From Siphonodentalium dalli (taxonomy: Eukaryota > Mollusca > Scaphopoda > Gadilida > Siphonodentaliidae): 64,000 nucleotides of DNA. The stretch is taken from NCBI GenBank assembly GCA_032622095.1, contig CP136061.1, forward strand, positions 255,265,582 to 255,329,581, in the 5' to 3' direction. Under the pieces are notes generated by a model. The model had not been told where the DNA came from. It made no database searches and was given only the letters and a program-made list of their open reading frames with translations. Both the position numbers and the translations under genes were made by a program. This document shows positions 19,985-31,789 of this stretch, piece by piece (the first letter of the stretch is position 1; each line of letters starts with the position of its first letter).

Positions 19985-20420
19985 TCTGATACTATGGTGC
20001 TGGACATTTATAGAATGAGATCCAAAGAGTTAGAGGGTGAATTTAGTGACACTACCATGCACATGGGCTACAGTAATGCTCTAAGTAATCGACTTCTTAA
20101 CCACAGCAGAATTATGGGTAACTTTTTAGGATTTTGTCGGAAATATGGCTTGTTGCCATTCATCGGGGAGAGCTTTCCGATGAATGGCAACAAGCCATAT
20201 TTCCGACTAAATCCTGAAAAGTTACCCATAATTCTGCTGTGGTTAAGAAGTCGATTACTTAGAGCATTACTGTACATGTAGCATCACCAACTTCATCCCC
20301 TGGGGACCTCATTCTGCATGGCCTCATCTGCTATGGGAGACCGCGACACAAATTTAAGTTCCCAGAGAGTGAAGATAGTGATTGATGCACACCCAACTCG
20401 ATTATGCATTGTCATCTGCC
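19985..20420. mobile_element. Family E copy E6 interrupted by family D copy D4
   Basis: E pieces AGAATGAGATCCAAAGAG and TCCCCTGGGGACCTCATTC flank a complete D foldback at 20069-20274 (TA/TA, tip ATCGGGGAGAGCTTTCC). The E tail continues with CCAACTCGATTATGCATTG. 19780-19984 is unassigned. Confidence 0.8.
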
Positions 20421-20499
20421 AATTTGTGGCTATAGAGAAACAAAACTATAAAAGAAGAAAAAAAGTATCTAAAGAAACTTTCTAAATTCTAAACCAATT

Positions 20500-21940
20500 T
20501 CCAGGGACCAGGGTCCAGCCATTTTGGGTACATGATTAATTATTTAATTAAAATTGTTTATTAGTGCCCCTTTAAGTCTTCAACGGCACCAATCCTAGGA
20601 CACTCCTCAGATCAATTTACCACTGTGCATCAATTTTCAACGACCAAATTCCAACAATTTTGGGTATATAATTACGGTAACTATTTAGTTAAATTAATTA
20701 TTAGTGCCCTTTTAAAACCCTTTGAGTGCCAGGTCGATTTTTGTATCGACGCATATACCCTGTGCCAATGCATTCTCTTATATATGCGAGTCGACCATAG
20801 GTCGCCGCGCATATATAAGAGAATGCATTGGCCTAACATTTTTTATTTTATTTTTTATTTTTTTTTACAATTTTAATAATTTATTCTTATATTATTTAAC
20901 AGACTTATTTTGTATGTTTAGGGCCGATGAGATCGGCCCCTGGCACTCAAAGGGTTAAGACATCTGATGTAAATGGCATCTATTCCCATTGACTCCCGTG
21001 TACAAATCATCAGATCCGTGAGTCCAGACAAACAAATAAAATTGATTTTTACTATTATAGACCAGCTAGGGTACCCGGCGTTGCTCGGGTGAAGAATGCG
21101 TAATTTATTAGTGGCCCTTCAAGTCATTTAAAATAATTATTAGTCATCTGGGGTAAACAGCACCTATTGCATGACTCTCCGGATAAAGTTACATCTATCT
21201 TTTAAGTTGGTAATAAACACTCTTTAATATATTTTAGTGCCATTTTAAATCATTTGAGGTCAACATAACCTATCCCGTGACATTCCCCGCGTCATTTTAC
21301 TTTTGTGCACCAATTTTCCCATATATCTTCTGGACTGATAATAAACGCTCTTTATTTAATGCATATAATTTATCAGCCCCACCCTTTTAAGTCATCTGAG
21401 GTCAAAGGCGCCTATCCCATGACATTCCCGTCAGGTGACCCAACTGTACCAATTGTCCTACATATCTTCTAAGCTGACATGGAACGCTCTTTATTGCACA
21501 TATTTGGCCCTTTAAGTTGTCTGATGTAAACAACATCTATCTCATGACACTCTACTAGTACAGGTCAATTTATCCCAGTGTATCATTTTTCAGATTGCAA
21601 CCATTTTGTATAAATTGTTTATTTAGTTAACTTAATTATTAGTGCCCATTTAAGTCATCTTAGGTCAACTGGACCTACCTAGATAGATTCCCCAGGTCAA
21701 ATTACCCATGTGTACAAATTTTCAGCTCTGAGGGTCCAACCGTTTGGTCGCCTCTAGCCAAAAAATATACATAATAATTATTAGTGCCCCTTTAAGACAT
21801 CTGGGGTGAACAGAATCTATCTAATAACGTTTCCCGGGTCAAATTACCCCATATACAAATGTATACAGCTCCAATGGTTCAGCTGTTTGGTCGCACATAG
21901 CCCATCAAATTTTTTTTTTATTAGTATAGATTTGTATCCC
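20500..21940. repeat. Degenerate 150-bp modular repeat, split by B1
   Basis: Recurrent modules read ATTAGTGCCCCTTTAAGTC, CTATCCCATGACATTCCC and TGTACCAATTTTCAGC. One module is joined to GGGTACCCGGCGTTGCTCGG (about 21070) and the block ends ...TTGGTCGCACATAGCCCATC...TTATTAGTATAGAT. It resembles widespread invertebrate interspersed repeats whose class I cannot fix. B1 (20714-20958) interrupts it. No intact frame. Confidence 0.6.
20714..20958 (+). mobile_element. Family B MITE, copy B1
   Basis: CCCTTTGAGTGCCAGGTCG... to GGCACTCAAAGGGTTAA; one 70-nt hairpin, an A/T-rich spacer and GCCGATGAGATCGGCCCC near the right end. The left target reads AAAA rather than TTAA. Confidence 0.85.
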
Positions 21941-22350
21941 AGCACTCAACAACATTTGCCCGCTAACTAACTTTAGAATATTAAAAAAAATCCATACCTA
22001 TACACTAATTTTTCAAAGCATGTTACCCCAATCACAAGCCACACAAGGGTTATTATTTTAGGCCTCACTATAACCATATCAATGTTATATCAAAATAAAA
22101 TGATAACTATTATGTGCCAATAAATTTAAACAACGAAATACCCATCTTCAAGCTGTACATAATTTAAATTTGAAAACAAAAACAATTATAAATATAAGCA
22201 ATTTTCCAGTTCAATTTTTGCACACAAAAAATGAGACAAACGCTCTTTTTATTTTTACCATGTCAAGAATAGACTTACAAGAACAGTTTGAACACGGGAC
22301 ACATTTAAAACCAAGTTTTTCTGTGCATTATGAGGCCCCCACCCTCTCTT
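21941..22350. other. Unassigned AT-rich DNA
   Basis: Nothing recognised. Confidence 0.4.
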
Positions 22351-22565
22351 TTCGTACGCCGTATTCCATGCCCTGTTATGCGGTACGCCGTATTCCGGCC
22401 CTCTGTTAGGAGGTATTCGGTATTCCAAAAATACAGGTATTCGTACGCCGACCTTCCAAAAAATGGAATTTTCATATATTTTTATGTATTCCATATGGCT
22501 GTTAACTGGTATTCCGTATTCCACCATCTGTGTTAAGTGGTATTCCGTATTCCACGGGGGGTGGG
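22351..22565. repeat. Degenerate GTATTCC repeat
   Basis: Irregular tandem motif (TACGCCGTATTCC, GGTATTCGGTATTCC, GGTATTCCGTATTCC) ending in GGGGGTGGGGGTGGGGG. Frames through it are low complexity. Confidence 0.75.
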
Positions 22566-22859
22566 GGTGGGGGTGGGGGCCTCCATTATGGCATATAATT
22601 ATATAAATATAAAGTATGTATGCAACTAGTCATGTGATCGACATAGTAGAGTAAAGTAGACCCTGGAACACGTCGTGAACCACCACGTAGCTTATAGTTA
22701 TAAGGTTGTAACGCATTTATCGATGTTGTACAATGTTATCAAAATCGCATGTCTATACCGCAATGTACCGCAGAGATTCCAATATCAATACACCGCTCTG
22801 CTATAATCGCCCATCGATTACATTCATGGAAATCACGTGCCATAGAGACGATTATCGTC

Positions 22860-23109
22860 TGATCGCGTAAGATAACCGACCAGCGATAAATGCAGCGATG
22901 TTGGTGCGCTCTTTATTGCCACGTGGTGACATGCGCAGTGAGTGACCTAATTTTTAAGCGATATCCACAGTAGATTATCGTCGAGTGACGAGTTATTCAC
23001 ATGTGAATTTCGTGGACCGTCACGATCAACTAAGCATAGAAAGCTGCGAATGAACACACAGCATTTATCAAATCGGGAGTTCAGCCATTATATAAACTAG
23101 TGACACAGG
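22860..23109 (+). promoter_or_regulatory. Possible promoter / first exon (+ strand)
   Basis: A CpG-containing, repeat-poor island within the big PLD intron. It carries GCCACGTGGTG (E-box), CATGCGCAGTG (NRF1-like), ATTATATAAACTAG (TATA-like) and, just after, ACACAG|GTAAGA, a strong 5' splice consensus at 23108. It could start a transcript that splices into the BED/hAT gene downstream (acceptor at 34060), but nothing in the sequence proves the link. 22571-22859 and 23110-23394 are unassigned. Confidence 0.3.
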
Positions 23110-23394
23110 TAAGATGCAAAGTTTTGTTTTTATTTAGTTGCTGTATGACGAATAACACCACGCACAGTTCTAACATTATTCAGGTATTCAGGCTTTTTAT
23201 CGATAACGCTGCGAGGCGAAGTATTTATCAAACACGGAATCAAATTATCGCGGCGGGTACAGCGCGTTACAGAATAAGTACAGTGTGGATCGAAACATAT
23301 TGGTGAGACATTCTATTCTGAATACGGGATTATATAATTGCGTTGGTTATTTTGGGAGGGGCGGGTTACACAGCTGTTTAACTTGACCACAGTT

Positions 23395-23930
23395 ACTGGA
23401 CATAAAGTCCCAAATATAAGGTTTTAATCGAGTTTAGTAATCGGTATCCTTATAAAGTAGCCTTCTTTATAAGGATACCGATTTCTAAACTTGATTAACC
23501 CTTTACCCAACAGTTATGCCCTGTGCCAATGCATTCTCTTATATATGCGAGTCGACCATAGGTCGCCTCGCATATATAAGAGAATGCATTGGCTTAACAC
23601 ATTAATAATTATAAAATTGTTAAAGAATGTAAGAAAAAATGGTAAAAAGTGTTAAAAAAATATTTTTTTTAGGCCAATGCATTCTCTTATATATGCGAGG
23701 CGACCTATGGTCGACTCGCATATATAAGAGAATGCATTGGCACAGGGCATAACTGTAACTATCACAATGTGGTCAAGGAGCCGGTTCCAATGATATCCAT
23801 ATGTGTATGGTTCTATTCAGACAGACCGAAGATATTTTAGGCTGTTGAAGCTTTATTTGGCCGGTTTGTTGGGTAAAGGGTTAAAACCTTATTTTTGGGA
23901 CTTTATGTGCAGTAACTGTGACGTGACTCA
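23395..23930. mobile_element. Foldback element split by family A copy A7
   Basis: Arms ATAAAGTCCCAAATATAAGG...TAATCGGTATCCTTATAAAG and CTTTATAAGGATACCGATTT...CCTTATTTTTGGGACTTTAT. The right arm is cut at CTTGATTAA by A7 and resumes after TTAAAACC. Confidence 0.85.
23495..23884 (-). mobile_element. Family A MITE, copy A7 (reverse)
   Basis: Full hairpin pair; the terminal region lacks one of the two GGCCGGTTTT units. TTAA on both sides. Confidence 0.92.
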
Positions 23931-23999
23931 GACTTTATATGTGTCCAGACAGGAAATGTTCAGTGAGGGTATCTGTTCCACGGGATTTAAAGATAGAGG

Positions 24000-24430
24000 G
24001 CTACAGGGATTGTGTGTGTGATGGGGGAGCTACAGTAGTAGTACAGGGATGTCACAAATACGTTGTCTTAGACAATGTGGGAGGGGGCTACAGTACATTT
24101 ACATGGGAGGGGTTATCACAGAACAGATGTCACAAACAAAAAGTCTCAAGACAATGTGGGAGGGGGGGGGGGGGGGGGGGGCTACAGAACAGAGATGTCA
24201 TAAACAAATTGGGAGGGGGTACTACAGAACAGATGTCATAAACAAATTGTCAGACAATATGTGTGTGTGGTGGCTAGAGTTCATGTGTGTCACAATCAAA
24301 TTGGACCATACAATATAGGAGGGGGGACTACAGTACAGTTATGTCCCAAACAAATTGGCCCAGAAAATATTGGAGGCTATCTGTCTGGGGTTGGTTTCAG
24401 GGACGTAGCTAGGTGGTCTTCATGTGGGGG
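24000..24430. repeat. G-rich 40-50 bp minisatellite
   Basis: Degenerate units ACAGTACAG...CACAAACAAATTGGGAGGGGG. Includes a 20-nt G run at 24162-24181. Open frames here are low-complexity by-products. Confidence 0.8.
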
Positions 24431-24617
24431 GGGGGTATTCAAATTAGAACATATTCAACTGCAGTTACTGCACCCTCTAGGACCTAACCAAAATTTATGG
24501 GAATTTATATATATTTTTAAATTTTTATTGATGAGATTCTGATACATTTGTATATGCACATGTTATTTTCCATTACTTATAACATTTATTGTATAATAAA
24601 AAAAGTTATTGCAATAT

Positions 24618-24835
24618 GCCTTGTCACGTAGTCGTGGCCATATTGGATCCATCCAGCTCTGTTCCGTTTTTTTAGTGCTACAGATCAAAGTTCTGAAGAA
24701 ACATTCCATACATGGAATTCATGAATATTCAAAAGCTCCATATATGGAATGCTACTCCAGAACTTTGACCTGTACATAGCACTAAAAAAACGGAATGGGG
24801 CTGGATGGATCCAATATGGCCACGACTCAGTGACA
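24618..24835. mobile_element. Foldback MITE (TTGTCACGTAGTCGTGG)
   Basis: Inverted arms CGTGGCCATATTGGATCCAT...TTTTTTTAGTGCTA and TAGCACTAAAAAAACGG...ATGGATCCAATATGGCCACG, with inner arms AACATTCCATACATGGAATT and TCCATATATGGAATGC. The outermost TTGTCAC / GTGACAA also pair. Confidence 0.85.
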
Positions 24836-25196
24836 ACTGACAATTAAGGTGTATCCAACAGTTGTTCAATGGGCATATGAATGATTTCTGAAATCTAGTG
24901 AGATTACATCAAGACTCAAGTACATGTAATTTACTTCTGTGTCCATGCTTTTAATAAGCCTTTTATAACTGTTGATGTACAACAATTTGCCCTTGAAGAG
25001 AAGCTGTTCACAAAACACATACCCGTAATTGAAGTTCTTGGAAAAAATGTAAAATTCAGCCTTAAATTTTAGAGTAGCGGAACTTGAAAAACCTTGAAAA
25101 TTGTAGAAGAGTGTACATGTATATGTAAATGTAATTTGCTTTGACATTCTATAATAAACTCACATACAGCTCTTGTTGATTTTACTGTCTGTGGGT
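24836..25196. other. Unassigned intronic DNA
   Basis: Nothing recognised. Confidence 0.4.
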
Positions 25197-26897
25197 TTAA
25201 AGGGGTACTGTAACTGTACACTAAATCCGGCCATTTATGGGACCATCTTATTTTATACTCAACAGGAAAAGGGCAACACATGAATGAATTTGAGCCATGG
25301 ATTAGTGCAAAATACACTCATGTTCTCAATGAACGATGTAAACAACATGGTAATTTTAATGAAAATGAATAAATGGCTGGAGTAATAAATTCATTTCCAT
25401 TATAATTACCATGTTGTTCGCATCGTTCATAGAGCACATGAGTGTACTTAGGCCTAAAAAAAAATACCTTTGTTTCCGCTAACGAGCTAAAACAAATTAG
25501 GGTAGGTAGGTAGGCTTAACTTTCTTTTTTTTTGTTAACTTTTTTTATTCAGTATCTTTAAAAATAACTGTACAATACTTGTCAATAACCCAAACTATGC
25601 ACTTCTTAGCCCCAATCAGGTTAACCCAGATGACAGAGGAACTAGAAACTCCAATTCAATCTTAAATATGTTTTAATATTTACATATATACTAGTCTATA
25701 TACTAATATAGTCTTTGATAATCCTAATATTTCCCATATGGTCTGGCGACAACTGGAGTCAGTCCAGCACCACTGCACTGTTCACATATTGGAGTGACAG
25801 TCTTGTACCGATCTCTTAAGGATGGCTTCACAACACCACCTTCTCCTCCGCATTCAGTAAAGGATCTAGGTATTGTTTGGGGACACCTGTTTTTGGGCAA
25901 TGATATGCCGAAGGCATAACCTGAAGGCCTGAGCGGAGGAATGTTTGGGAAGGGTGACCCCTGATGATGGTGGGGGTTCTCCCCCTGGAAATTTTTTGAA
26001 AATCCATTGCAGTTAGAGCTAATCTAAGGCTCTTTGAGTAGGTATTTTGAATTTATTGAGAGGTCAATTTGATCAAGTTTCTCAAGCATAACTTTGGAAC
26101 TTTTTATATATATATATGGATTGGAAATGCTTATAAGTTATTGTCAGATATCTTTTGGTTCAATGGATTATGCTTATCCTGCTTGAAATGAGACTTGCCA
26201 TTATCACTCTAATTCATAAACAGGCTATTTTATAAAATTCAAGTGAGACACATACCATATATAATATATTACGTGTACATATAGTACAGAAATACTACAT
26301 GTACATGTAGTACAGAAACAATGTACATGTATTAAGGTAGTAATGACTATATATGGTACTAATCTCTATGTTAATTTTTCATTTGGTATTATGAGATCCC
26401 ACTTGATAACCAGGTTGATTTGATCAAATTGTTAATGTTCCTGTGCTGTAATTGATTGAAATACTGAAGTCTGAACGCTGAATGATAACATACCTGAACT
26501 CAAATTATTTGAAGTTTTCACAGATGAAAGCTTGATAAAGCCAAACATACTTTACAGTATGATTCCAATTCAAATCTTTTTGTAAACTTACATTTCTTAT
26601 GTCAATATATATAAATGTTTTGCATCTTGTTATGATATGAATTGGGACCTAAAAAAAAAAAAAAATTTAAATAAAAAAAGATTTTTTTTGTTTTTTTTGC
26701 AATGGCAACAAAAAGTTTAGGGTCGGGGGTTTAAAATAGGGTCGGTCTGGTTAGCGGAAACAAACGTATTTTTTTTTTAGGCCTTAGCACTAATCCATGG
26801 CTCAAATTCATTCATATATTTTATTGCATATATTCTGTTGAGTATAATAGGAGATGGTCCCATAAATGGCTGGATTTAGTGTACAGTACCCCTTTAA
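25197..26897. mobile_element. Family F copy F3 split by a 1.34-kb element
   Basis: Left half TTAAAGGGGTACTGTAACTG to 25448, right half from AGCACTAATCCATGGCTC (26786) to AGTACCCCTTTAA. The break coincides with the nested element and a duplicated TTA. Confidence 0.85.
25449..26785. mobile_element. Nested element with GGCCTAAAAAAAAATAC ends
   Basis: Ends TTAGGCCTAAAAAAAAATAC...TTTGTTTCCGCTAAC and GGTTAGCGGAAACAAACG...TTTTTTTTAGGCCTTA are inverted. Motifs GGGTAGGTAGGTAGG and GGGTCGGGGG lie inside each end. The interior has a segment around 25735-25990 without stops for short stretches, but no frame long enough to call. It may be a decayed non-autonomous transposon. Confidence 0.7.
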
Positions 26898-27126
26898 GAA
26901 GAATTTTTAGGAGGAGGCCATGAGTTCATTGACGTTAATAATGTCAAGTTGTTCAAAGAGGGCATTTTTTTATATTATATTTATCACAATGTAGAGTAAA
27001 GTGTTCTTCTGACTTCTTCATCTTCTTTAGTGTTACAGTGTGAACACTTTCTATCATCTCTGTCAGACCTGGGTTTGTTGTATCTTTCAATAGCTACTGT
27101 TAACTTATGAGCACTACCACAATATT
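26898..27126. other. Unassigned intronic DNA
   Basis: Nothing recognised. Confidence 0.4.
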
Positions 27127-27727
27127 GCAGACCAAATTCACATTTAATAGCTAATTACACTTAAGTGTAATGCCATTATATTTATGTGTAATGCTATTAC
27201 TCTTAAGCGTAATTCTATTACGCTTAAGTGTAATGCCATTATGCTTAAGCGTAATTGTCTCTCTCACAACTCAATTTTGCTTAAGCGGCATTATGCTTAA
27301 GTGTAACACCAATGCCATTACACTTATAAGCTTTCATAGCCGTACTAGCTTACATATAATGGTATCAACTAAGGTAGATATATGTCAAAAGTTACTAGCA
27401 TCAGTAATTGGCTGCATCCATTTCAGCTCCAGGGTAGTTTCAGCCCTTTTAATTCAGATTGTTTGGCTTCGGCAATCTGCTACGGCAACCCTTTATCGTG
27501 GCCCAGTTTGCTTCAGCAAATGGCTTCGGCATTGCTGATTGCCGTAGCCAATTATGAGGGCTGTTAAGTTTTGAGATATGGAATTTGAATTACACTTAAG
27601 CATAATGCCATTACGCTTAAGCTTAAGCATAATGGAAATCTGAATTATGCTCTAGCATAATAGCATTACTTTAAGCATAGTGGCATTACACTTATGCATA
27701 ATTGGCTATTAAATGTGAATTTGGCCT
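27127..27727. mobile_element. Palindromic element rich in CTTAAG
   Basis: Outer inverted ends CCAAATTCACATTTAATAGC / GCTATTAAATGTGAATTTGG. Both arms carry repeated TTACACTTAAGTGTAATGCC / TTACGCTTAAGCGTAA units. The centre (about 27330-27580) is unrelated: TGGCTTCGGCAATCTGCTAC and TTGCCGTAGCCAATTATGAG. Confidence 0.85.
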
Positions 27728-28138
27728 CCCAAACCATAAGGCCAATATAAAATAATTGCTAGATTTACATCCACTCCCAACCCTACATGTATTTTTAGTC
27801 CCCTTCCTTAATTATTTTTTTATTGGATAATTTTGATGTAAAAGTTTTTCTCATGCCTCAACTGACAAATTACTTTTTGATGACACATGATTTAATCAAG
27901 TTTATAATTGTGATCAAATTGGACAATCTAAATTACCTTGTATTATAAGATACAATACTGCTTCAATATCTAGAACTGACCATCCGTGATCATTTATGGT
28001 AGGAAGAATAAAATATAAAAAATACAATTTGCCCTCCTGCCCTATTTTACTTAAAAATTTGGATGTAAATCTAGCAATTTATTTATATTAGCCTAACTCT
28101 CATTGCTGTCAAATACCGGTGGTTGGTACTTTGGGGCA
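27728..28138. other. Unassigned intronic DNA
   Basis: AT-rich; ATTTACATCCACTCCCAACC near 27768 and TTGGATGTAAATCTAGCAAT near 28060 are imperfect inverted echoes, so a further weak foldback is possible. Confidence 0.4.
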
Positions 28139-28408
28139 TTAACCCTTCCTGTAAATTCCATGACTGGAGCTTCCTGAAATTTTGCGAAAACCCTGTGCCA
28201 ATGCATTCTCTTATTATATATGGGAGTTTCCCATAGGTAGCCTTGCATATATGAGAGAATACATTGTCCTAACAATATTGACCTTGACATTGTAAGGCAG
28301 TGCATTCTTTTTTATATGGCAGACTCGCATATATAAGAGAATGCACTGCCACACATGATCTTTAATGCTGCACCAGCGCAACTCCATCATCAAAGGGTTT
28401 AGGGTTAA
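28139..28408 (-). mobile_element. Family C MITE, copy C7 (reverse)
   Basis: TTAACCCTTCC...CCATGACTGGAGCTTCC at left, ATCATCAAAGGGTTTAGGGTTAA at right; two hairpins, first loop TTTCCCATAGGTAG. 28409-28620 beyond it is unassigned. Confidence 0.8.
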
Positions 28409-28620
28409 TTACATGTATTTCTGACATACCAATTTTGGATATATTAGTATGCTGCCAAAACATAAACTCATCTATGCTGATATTGATATATGATGTCACA
28501 CTCGGCTCTCATGTCTCTCACATACATGTAGGACCATCTCAAAATTTATAAATCAGTTATTTAAAAGGTACTCAATCCAATTTGATGGTCCCCATATCAT
28601 CAGATTCTAACAACAACATT

Positions 28621-30612
28621 TTTAGCTCAACTTACTTTGTAAGTTTGAGCTATTGCCATGGGTTGGCGTCCGTCGTCCGTGTGTGTGCGCGTGTGTCCGT
28701 CAACAATTTCCTTTGGCGCGGGCTACAGGTTGTACCTTTGGTCTGATCTTTATGAAATTTGTCATAAATGTTGACATTGACATGTAGATGGGAACGAGTC
28801 ATTTTGGGGTCATTCGGCCAAAATACATGGCCGCTGGCAGCCATCTTGGATTTCAAAATTAAATCCATTGGCGCAGTCTACAGGTCGTACTGTTCGTCTG
28901 ATCATCATGAAATTTGTCATGGATGTTAATATTGACATGTAGATGGGAACGAGTCATTTTGGGGTCATTCGGCCAAAAAACATGGCCGCCAGCAGCCATC
29001 TTGAATTTTATTCTTTGCATGACTAAAATCCTTTGGCGCGGGCTACAGGTTGTGATGGGAACGAGTCGTTTTGGTGTCATTCGGCCAAAAAACATGGCCA
29101 CCAGGCGCCAGCAGCCATCTTGGATTTTACTCTTAGCATGACTAAATCCTTTGGCACGGGCTACAGGTCGTAGCTTTGGTCAGATCTTCATGAAATTTGT
29201 CATGGATGTTAACAATGACATGTAGATGGGAACAAGTCCTTTTGGTGTCATTCAGCCAAAAAACATGGCCGCCAGCAGCCATCTTGGATTTTACTCTTTG
29301 CATGACTAAATCCTTTGGCACACGTTACAGGTCGTACCTTTGGTTAGCTCATTATGAGATTTGTCATGGCTGTTGACATTGACATGTAGATGGGAACGAG
29401 TCATTTTTGGGGTCATTCGGCCAAAAACAAAAAACATGGCTACTGGCGGGCATCTTGGATTTCAAAATTAAATCCTTTGGCGCAGGCTACAGGTCGTAGT
29501 GTTCGTCTGATCATCATGAAATTTGTCATGGATGTTAACAATGACATGTAGATGGGAACAAGTCATTTTGGGGTCATTCGGCCAAAAAACATTGCCGCCA
29601 GCAGCCATCTTGAATTTTATTCTTTGCATGACTAAAATCCTTTGGCGCGGGCTACAGGTCGTGATGGGAACGAGTCCTTTTGGTGTCATTCAGCCAAAAA
29701 ACATGGCCGCCAGCAGCCATCTTGGATTTTACTCTTTGCATGACTAAATCCTTTGGCACAGGTTACAGGTCGTACCTTTGGTCAGATCATTATGAGATTT
29801 GTCATGGCTGTTGTCATTGACATGTAGATGGTAACGAGTCATTTTGGGGTCATTCGGCCAAAAACAAAAAACATGGCCACTGTCGGGCATCTTGGATTTC
29901 AAAATTAAATCCATTGGCGTGGTCTACAGGTCGTACTGTTCGTCTGATCATCAGGAAATTTGTCATGGATGTTAATATTGACATGTAGATGGGAACGAGT
30001 TATTTTGGGGTCGTTCGGCCAAAAAACATGGCCGCCAGCAGCCATCTTGCATTTTACTCTTTGCATGACTAAATCCTTTGGCGTGGGCTACAGGTCGTAC
30101 TGTTCGTCTGATCATCATGAAATTTGTCATGGATGTTAACAATGACATGTAGATGGGAACGAGTTATTTTGGGGTCATTCGGCCAAAAAACATGGCCGCC
30201 AGCAGCCATCTTGGATTTTACTCTTTGCATGACTAAATCCTTTGGCACGGACTTACAAGTCGTATCTTTGGTCTGATCATAATGAGATTTGTCATGGATG
30301 TTAACAATGATATGTAGATGGGAAACGGGTCATTTTGAGGTCATTCGCCCAAAAAACATGGCCGGCAGCAGTATTTTACTCTTTACATGACTAAATCCTT
30401 TCACATAGGGTACAGGTCGTATCTTTTGTCGGATCATCATGAAATTTGTCCTGGATGTTAACAATGACATGTAGATGGGAACGAGTCCTTTTGGGGTCAT
30501 TCGGCCAAAAAACATGGCCACCAGCAGCCATCTTGTATTTTATTCTTTGCATAAATAGGCCTTTCAACTTTCCACATTCCTAATCACTCCATTGACTAAC
30601 ACATGAAATTAT
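28621..30612. repeat. Molluscan-type repeat with about 160-bp satellite units
   Basis: Begins TAGCTCAACTTACTTTG...GTCCGTCGTCCGTGTG and ends GAAGTTGAGCTACAG. About eleven units of 110-166 bp repeat CCTTTGGCGCGGGCTACAGG, ATGAAATTTGTCATGGATG, GACATGTAGATGGGAACGAG, TTCGGCCAAAAAACATGGCC and GCAGCCATCTTGGATTTTA. Some units lack the middle. Short frames on both strands merely read the satellite. Confidence 0.88.
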
Positions 30613-30890
30613 TCCCTTTCGAAGTTGAGCTACAGTGTCATTGACACTTTCATTTTAAATGCCGCTTCAGTTATCAGAATCGAGTAATTGCCCAAAAATA
30701 ATGCTAACCACAGTCAACTATAGTACCGGTATAAAATTGCCCAAAACCATCTTGTTCAAAAAAATTTGGCCAGTTTGTCAAATATCTGACACAATAAAGC
30801 CATTTGATATTAGAGTTATCCATCTTCATCCGCAATTTGGTCAGAGAGTCTTCTCGTCGACTGTTTACTGGGCCGCTTAAAATTATTGGT
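30613..30890. mobile_element. Fragment related to family H
   Basis: GCCGCTTCAGTTATCAGAATCG...TGCCCAAAAATAATGC and GTTATCCATCTTCATCCGCA are the reverse complement of sequence at about 49445-49635. Confidence 0.7.
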
Positions 30891-30899
30891 CTTGAAAAA

Positions 30900-31172
30900 T
30901 ATTAGTGGGTGGGTACTACCAGTCTACCTATATACGAGCGCCACAACAGGCACATAAGATACTATGGGTGGGGTGGTGGGTGGGTACTACCTATATACCT
31001 ATATGGGTGGCGGGATGAGATGGTGGGTGGGTACTACCAGTCTACCTATATACGAGCGCCACAACAGGCGCATAAGATACTATGGGTGGCGGGATGGGGT
31101 GGTGGGTGGGTACTACCTATATACCTATATGGGTGGCGGGATGGGGTGGTGGGTGGGTACTACCTATATACT
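30900..31172. repeat. GGGTGGTGGGTGGGTACTAC minisatellite
   Basis: Five or so units mixing GGGTGGGTACTACC, TATATACCTATATGGG, TATATACGAGCGCCACAACA and TGGCGGGATG. Confidence 0.85.
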
Positions 31173-31284
31173 CACTTTCTATATCAACAAAAGAACTATA
31201 TAATTACTAACTGAGTTCTTATGAAAATGACAAGAGAAAAGAAGATATTATACGACCGATACACAAAATTTTTAAGTAGGGCTT

Positions 31285-31676
31285 TTAACTCTTTCAGTGT
31301 CAGGTCCAATTGTTGTATCAACCCATATACCCTGTGGCAATGCATTCTCTTATATATGCGATGGTCGCCTCGCATATATAAGAGAATGCATTGGCCTAAC
31401 AATTTTTCATAATTTGTTATTATTTTTTACAAATTTAATAATTTTTTCTTATATTCTTTAAGACTTATTTTGTAGGTTTAGTGCCAGGGAATCTTACGTT
31501 TTTCATGGGCATCAAAATTATTACTATGAATACTCGGTGATAGTTGTGAGTTATAACATGCCCCTAAGGTTTTAACCAGTTTGTTTTAAATTCGCTATAG
31601 CATGCTTAAGCATACCCAAAAAATTCAACCCCAAAAAAAAAAAAAAGAGATCGGCCCCTGGCGCTGAAAGGGTTAA
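31285..31676 (+). mobile_element. Family B MITE, copy B2
   Basis: TTAACTCTTTCAGTGTCAGG to GGCGCTGAAAGGGTTAA. One hairpin with loop trimmed to GATGGTCGC; the body GTGCCAGGGAATCTTACG...CATGCTTAAGCATACCC is intact. Confidence 0.88.
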
Positions 31677-31789
31677 ATCATAGAATTGCCCAATGCCAAA
31701 ATAGATCTACTGACAATCTGATTTGTAAAATGCTCAACTATTATAGAAATTTCTGATTTGTCAGAGAACAGGCTTGAGTAATTTCTTTT

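Noticed and set aside
25690-26000. Possible coding remnant inside the nested 1.34-kb element (region around CTGGCGACAACTGGAGTCAG)
   Set aside because: Short stretches look non-random, but every frame is stopped and no protein family was recognised.
28650-30521. Similar frames with a GGHVFWPNDPKMT motif on the minus strand
   Set aside because: Produced by the 160-bp satellite; interrupted in each unit, no complete domain.
30909-31214. Gly/Trp/Tyr-rich frames
   Set aside because: Translation of the GGGTGGTGGGTGG minisatellite.
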